Positions 41,606 through 45,144 of a stretch of DNA of 45,144 nucleotides are shown piece by piece (within the stretch, counting starts at the first letter, position 1; each line of letters begins with the position of its first letter). The notes under the pieces are model-generated. The model was not told the origin of the DNA. It did not search any database and saw nothing but the letters and a program-made list of their open reading frames with translations. A program made the position numbers and the translations under genes. This DNA comes from Kribbella caucasensis (GTDB lineage: Bacteria > Actinomycetota > Actinomycetes > Propionibacteriales > Kribbellaceae), in the NCBI RefSeq assembly GCF_004361855.1, contig NZ_SNWQ01000039.1, positions 1 to 45,144 of the forward strand, written 5' to 3'.

Positions 41606-41628
41606 TTCACACCAGGAGGACCACCGAG

Positions 41629-41638
41629 GGAGTGTCGA
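41629..41638 (-). repeat. right terminal inverted-repeat core of the large transposon
   Basis: GGAGTGTCGA is the exact inverse of 24704-24713. Outside it the two ends diverge (left ...AAGTTGT, right GAAAACG...), so the true tips could be a few bases further out. Confidence 0.5.
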
Positions 41639-41660
41639 GAAAACGATCGTCGTGCGATCG

Positions 41661-42479
41661 TCAGTCGACGGTGGATCCAGGCTCGTCCATCAGCGGCACA
41701 TCCGTCTGTTTGTGCCGGTAGATCAGCCGATTACGATCCCCGGCGAAGACCGACCGAATGTAGCTCACCGGACGGACCTGCCGTTCGCCGATCTTCATCG
41801 AGTGCAGGACTCGAGTGTGCTCGACCACCGGTTGGTCACGTTCCAGCCGGAGGAGTTCTGCCTCTTCCGGAGTCGCCGACCGTGCTTCGATTCCGTCTGT
41901 CCACGCCACTTGGCGGTATCCGAGGGCGTGGAGATGCTGCTCGATGTCGGCGACGCTGCCTTCGGTGTACGTCGCGAGGTCGTCGGGGTAGTAAGCGTCT
42001 TCCAGAACCGAAGGTTCCTCGTTTGTGAGCCGCACGGTTCGCCGGTGGAAAACGTTCTGTCCGCTTTCGACCCCAAGCCGATCGGCAGCCTCTGGAAACG
42101 AGTGACTGACACTTGTCTCGGTTCGATGGGTGGCGGTGAGGCCGACTTCCCTTGCCTCAGCATCGAACTGGTCTTCCCGGCTACGTGGCGGCTTCTGAAG
42201 GCCGGCCGAGGTCGACATGGTGTGTGCCTGTATTGGCATTTGCCGCACGGCGGCGCGCTGGTCGTCATCGCACACGATCAGTCCCTCGGATGCCAAATGC
42301 CTGAGGGCCAGCCGCACTTCGTCCGGCGAGGCGCGGTAGCGCTCAGCGAGCTCGGCCGCGGAGGGCAGATCGCCGCCAAGACCAAACTCGCCTCCAGCGA
42401 CGCTGCGGCGGATCAGTTGGGCAACAACCCGATGTCGTTGAGGCAAGGTCCCCTCCCACCGGCGGGCTTGTGTATCCAC
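41661..42479 (-). CDS. GntR-family regulator with UTRA domain (HutC type)
   Basis: This encodes 272 residues from GTG 42479 (AAGAGGA upstream); ATG 42503 is an alternative. The winged helix is HRVVAQLIRRSVAGGEFGLGGDLPSAAELAERYRASPDEVRLALRHLASEGL. The UTRA effector domain follows, with VFHRRTVRLTNEEPSVLEDAYYP and LLRLERDQPVVEHTRVLHS. The gene lies just outside the presumed transposon end, only 20 bases from it. Its target genes are not obvious in the window. Confidence 0.9.
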   Translation of the reverse strand: MDTQARRWEGTLPQRHRVVAQLIRRSVAGGEFGLGGDLPSAAELAERYRASPDEVRLALRHLASEGLIVCDDDQRAAVRQMPIQAHTMSTSAGLQKPPRSREDQFDAEAREVGLTATHRTETSVSHSFPEAADRLGVESGQNVFHRRTVRLTNEEPSVLEDAYYPDDLATYTEGSVADIEQHLHALGYRQVAWTDGIEARSATPEEAELLRLERDQPVVEHTRVLHSMKIGERQVRPVSYIRSVFAGDRNRLIYRHKQTDVPLMDEPGSTVD

Positions 42480-42568
42480 GTTACGTCCTCTTGTCCGCAT
42501 CATCGACGCTAACCACCGAGCCCGAACGGTGCGCTGGCTTGCCAAGCACTGGGGGCGACGACTCACAC

Positions 42569-43486
42569 CTATTCGTGGCCCACAACAGCAGAAGCCGTCC
42601 TGAGTCGTGCCGCGTTCGCCGCCCGGAGCGCCTCGAGCGCCGGCTTGTTCGCCTCGATGAGACGCTGCTGATAGGCAGCCTCGACGGCTGCCCAGACACC
42701 GATGACGTTGTGGCGCTTCTTGCAGATCGTGTCCGCCACCGCCGTATTGATCTGAGCGGGAGACAAGCTCCTCTGCAATTGCGGGTCTCGAGCAGGCTCG
42801 AGCGGCGTCCCATAGCGGAAGCCGGCGCGCTCCATGCATTCCGACCACCGTGCGAATACTTCCTGGACTCGCGAATCTCTTGCAGACTGTTCCCAGCTCC
42901 GCATCGCCATGGGCTCTGCAATGTCCTCGCTCGCGGAGTCTGATGCGCCTCGGCGCAACAAGCGCTGGGACTCACCTACGCAGCCGCCGGATGGCACAAG
43001 GCTAGTGTTGTGCGACGTGCCACCGCCCTCGCCGGTCAGAACGGCTACGACTCTCGGGTCGTCATCCTGAGGCGACCGCGGCGGCTCACGATCGCTGAAT
43101 GTAGGGACGCGATACCCGTATCGGCCGGCTTCGGCCGTATCAGTGACGAGGTATCGACGTTCATTTCTTGTCTGGACTCCAATTCCTGCGAGCGGCGGAG
43201 TCGCCGGAGTCTGGTAGGAGATACCGAACCGTTGCATGCATCGGCGGAGGAGCAGCCGCTGAGCCTCGCCCAGCAGGCGATACTCTTTGAACGAGAATAT
43301 GTAAGCGTCGAGGGGAAGTAGAAGACCCTTCGTATGTACCAGCGTGCCAATGGACCCCACAGTCGGCTCAGGGACGGGCAGGTCAGTTTCCTGGAGACCA
43401 CATCCGGCCATCAGAACAGCCACTGTCACAGACACCATGCGGTGTCTGTGACGGCGTCGAAGAGGCCGCCTGGCCGCGTGGCGCAT
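42569..43486 (-). CDS. secreted lipoprotein of unknown function
   Basis: This encodes 305 residues. A very basic N-terminus (RHAARRPLRRRHRHR) precedes a hydrophobic stretch and lipobox LMAGC (Cys about residue 29), so the protein is exported and lipid-anchored. The mature part contains paired Cys motifs (LLRRCMQRFGISYQTP and WSECMERAGFRYGTP) of a type I know from actinobacterial lipoproteins of unknown function. The ATG overlaps the stop of the inhibitor gene (TAATG at 43484-43488), so the two are translationally coupled. Confidence 0.8.
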   Translation of the reverse strand: MRHAARRPLRRRHRHRMVSVTVAVLMAGCGLQETDLPVPEPTVGSIGTLVHTKGLLLPLDAYIFSFKEYRLLGEAQRLLLRRCMQRFGISYQTPATPPLAGIGVQTRNERRYLVTDTAEAGRYGYRVPTFSDREPPRSPQDDDPRVVAVLTGEGGGTSHNTSLVPSGGCVGESQRLLRRGASDSASEDIAEPMAMRSWEQSARDSRVQEVFARWSECMERAGFRYGTPLEPARDPQLQRSLSPAQINTAVADTICKKRHNVIGVWAAVEAAYQQRLIEANKPALEALRAANAARLRTASAVVGHE

Positions 43487-43887
43487 TAGGTCGTCCAGCA
43501 GTTCGACCAGTTGTTGTCCCTCACCGCTTCATTCACATTCGCGAGTTCCCCGGGGACGATGACGTCGAAGGCACCCGACGGCGAACAGTTCAGCAATTCG
43601 TTGATTAGCCCGTAGGCAGAGGAGTGCCGGTTCCACGCGGACCGTACGTTGTCGGCTACGGTCGCATTGTAGCCGGCACCGGGGCCTTTGAAGCGATCAT
43701 TCCTGTGGTCAGGATCGTTGTACCGGAAATCAAGGAATGAGGAAACCTGCCCGGCATATTGGTAGAAGAGGCAAAATTCGCTCGCCTCGCATACCCCATC
43801 CTTGTTCGCCGCGGCAGCTGGCCCGGCGACCCCGACAACGAGCGCCAACGCACCCAGCATCCCTGCTAACACGCTGCGGACTCTCAT
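43486..43887 (-). CDS. secreted peptidase-inhibitor-I36-like protein
   Basis: This encodes 133 residues. A signal peptide (MRVRSVLAGMLGALALVVGVAG, cleavage near AAA-NKDG) is followed by a small domain with CEASEFCLFYQ, VADNVRSAWNRHSS and NNWSNCWTT. That pattern is the Streptomyces SMPI-like/I36, beta-gamma-crystallin-type fold with conserved Cys. The ATG at 43887 has GGAAGGG upstream. It is probably secreted as an inhibitor or structural protein. It is co-translated with the following lipoprotein. Confidence 0.82.
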   Translation of the reverse strand: MRVRSVLAGMLGALALVVGVAGPAAAANKDGVCEASEFCLFYQYAGQVSSFLDFRYNDPDHRNDRFKGPGAGYNATVADNVRSAWNRHSSAYGLINELLNCSPSGAFDVIVPGELANVNEAVRDNNWSNCWTT

Positions 43888-44228
43888 CGCTCTGCCCTTC
43901 CAGTCAGTGGTCCACGAGCCGGCGTGGCCCGCAGATTTACTGATCATGCACAGCCATGCGCCTCAGCGATGTGCGCACAATCGTCGCGGCAGATGGAGAA
44001 TTCAATCTCAGCTGTTCACTAGTCCGCGCCTCACCGTCGTCACGCTGACGTCATGGAAGCGTCTCAGCACCATCGCCGCTGCGGCGGACCGCAAGAAGTC
44101 ACTTGCCTTGCCACGGGGCTCTCGGCCAGGCGGACACCGTCAAAGGCGGGGCGCAGAGTCCAGCCCGCCAGGCAACCCTCGCAAGGTTGCGTTTTCGGAC
44201 CTGGCCAGGGCTGTACTACTTATGCTGG
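43888..44228. other. intergenic region without a supported gene
   Basis: Short frames here have no recognisable product. The region would contain the promoter of the inhibitor-lipoprotein operon on the minus strand and the 3' end of the SARP-type regulator transcript. I could not pick out a clear terminator. Confidence 0.35.
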
Positions 44229-44951
44229 CTATCGACGATCTGGGGCGATATAGCCTGCGGCCAGCAATGGCGCTACAAGCGTTTGCATTGCTATTCCGGG
44301 TTTCGCATTCATCTCGGAGGAGAACATTCGCTCATATTCCCTGTAGCGCCGCAACCCGTCGGCGATATTTCCTTCGCGAATAAGTATCTCAATCAGGAGG
44401 CGATTCGAGGTCTCCCGCAAGTTGTCCATTGATACCGCGCATAGCGCGTTGGCGGCGGCTTCACCGAATCGCCCGGCCATCAGGAGACGCTCGGCCGAAG
44501 CCTCCAGGGCGTGCAATTGCAGCATGTGCAGATGCTCGCGTGGAGCGACGAGCCATGGCTCGCCCCACCCAGGCAGCAACTCCCGACCGATTTGTGGAGG
44601 CGGAGAAGCCAGTGATGCCTCACGTTGAATCGTCGCCTGGCTCCACCGCAGCACTTCATCAAGGTCGACGTAGTCTGCATCAATCCACAAACCATCTGCC
44701 TCTTCAAAGATCAGGCCGCTGGCGTCCTTACGCACCCGCCACATAATGGTCCGGAGATTGGCGCTGGCCCGTTCGAAGGTGTGATCCTCGAACAGGCGGG
44801 CTGCCACATCACTCCGCGCCGAGGCGCCTTCCACGGCAAGCAGGGCAACTAATCGTCGCGCACTTGGCCGCAGGTTCAGTCGCCTTTGGCCACGCCGGAC
44901 ACCAAAGCCGCCAAGTAGTTGCACGGCCAACTCGCGGTTCTTGTGCGCCAC
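44229..44951 (-). CDS. AfsR/SARP-type regulator with BTAD domain
   Basis: This encodes 240 residues. An N-terminal winged-helix (RPSARRLVALLAVEGASARSDVAARLFED, then ASANLRTIMWRVRK) is followed by a bacterial transcriptional activation domain with YVDLDEVLRWSQ, LLPGWGEPWLVAPREHLHML and LRRYREYERMFSSE. It lacks the ATPase and TPR extensions of full AfsR. GTG 44951 has AGGAGGG upstream, and GTG 44960 is an alternative. SARPs activate natural-product clusters or secreted-protein genes. It lies upstream of the inhibitor-lipoprotein pair in the same direction, so those are its nearest candidate targets. Confidence 0.88.
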   Translation of the reverse strand: MAHKNRELAVQLLGGFGVRRGQRRLNLRPSARRLVALLAVEGASARSDVAARLFEDHTFERASANLRTIMWRVRKDASGLIFEEADGLWIDADYVDLDEVLRWSQATIQREASLASPPPQIGRELLPGWGEPWLVAPREHLHMLQLHALEASAERLLMAGRFGEAAANALCAVSMDNLRETSNRLLIEILIREGNIADGLRRYREYERMFSSEMNAKPGIAMQTLVAPLLAAGYIAPDRR

Positions 44952-45144
44952 GCCCCCCACCCCTCCTGACGCATTTCACCCGAGGAGACCTGACAGAAGC
45001 TACGCCGCCGGACGCTCTGTGACTAGACCTAAGCGAAACGTTGCATGTTCTGGCAATGGGGCTCTTCGATCTTGACCGGGCACGACACGCGGTCTCTGCC
45101 TGCGGGGTAGGGGCTCGTGGCCTCTGAACACTGGCTGTTGTCGA

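Larger units (their letters stand above)
24701..41640. mobile_element. putative Tn5053/Tn402-like transposon (about 17 kb, tni genes at right side)
   Basis: Three lines of evidence suggest one element. A tniA-tniB-tniQ-tniR set with a res-like palindrome occupies 37.0-41.5 kb. Near the left side TCGACACTCC occurs at 24704-24713, and its exact inverse GGAGTGTCGA at 41629-41638. Copies of a 19-20-bp motif (core GCAGACGAGTTCG or its complement) lie just inside both ends in opposite orientations. I could not find a 5-bp target duplication, so the exact termini are not fixed. The interior is a mosaic of catabolic genes, decayed genes and a nested ISL3 element. Confidence 0.55.

Noticed and set aside
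1..45144. CRISPR arrays, rRNA or tRNA genes
   Set aside because: No regularly spaced repeats and no tRNA or rRNA signatures were seen on reading either strand. A dedicated covariance search was not possible here.

Overview
The window is high-GC DNA with GTG/TTG starts, strong GGAGG-type ribosome sites, Lsr2, an AfsR/SARP-type regulator and an SCO6880-type conjugation operon. This points to a soil actinomycete. Kribbella/Nocardioidaceae is a plausible guess, but the sequence alone does not settle the genus. Almost everything here is accessory DNA, and I found no tRNA, rRNA or CRISPR array.

Layout. (1) 0.7-12.7 kb, plus strand: a conjugation module. It starts with a decayed and an intact TOPRIM primase-like gene and a sigma-like DNA-binding gene. 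A tightly coupled type IV secretion operon follows: a VirB8-like anchor, a wall hydrolase with lysozyme-like and NlpC/P60-like halves, a small two-helix membrane protein, TrbL/VirB6, an SCO6880-type protein, VirB4, a VirD4-like coupling ATPase and a small acidic protein. No relaxase is visible. (2) 13.4-19.6 kb, minus strand: a compact, apparently uncharacterised RiPP (ribosomally made, modified peptide) cluster. A 53-residue precursor with two RSYQ repeats has its own promoter. After a 9-bp hairpin come two different SagB-type oxidoreductases, an HExxH peptide hydroxylase-type enzyme, a methyltransferase and an MFS exporter. No YcaO, E1-like, lanthionine or radical-SAM enzyme is present. (3) 19.9-23.6 kb: a decay zone of frameshifted genes around an intact lsr2, then a hypothetical gene translationally coupled to a serine recombinase.

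(4) About 24.7-41.64 kb: a nested mobile region. Inverted end motifs and repeated 19-20-bp motifs at both sides suggest one Tn5053/Tn402-like transposon of about 17 kb, with tniA, tniB, tniQ, tniR and a res-like palindrome at its right side. Its left end lies about 36 bp upstream of the recombinase start codon, as expected for a transposon that targets res sites. Inside the cargo, a 3,703-bp ISL3-family element with perfect 8-bp target duplications (CCTTTACC) splits a RibD/dihydrofolate-reductase-like gene after codon 6. That element carries passenger genes (TetR, SDR, a frameshifted NADP-binding reductase) bracketed by 75-bp direct repeats. The remaining cargo is a decayed LysE exporter, an integrase fragment, a LysR-controlled tripartite tricarboxylate transporter operon with a PrpF isomerase and a TctA-TctB fusion, and a 5'-truncated polymorphic-toxin tip with a frameshifted putative immunity gene.

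(5) 41.7-45.1 kb, minus strand: a GntR/UTRA regulator, a secreted I36-type inhibitor overlapping a lipoprotein gene, and a SARP-type regulator.

The strongest candidates for new biology are the RiPP cluster and the ISL3 element whose passenger module is flanked by duplicated copies of the element's own end region.
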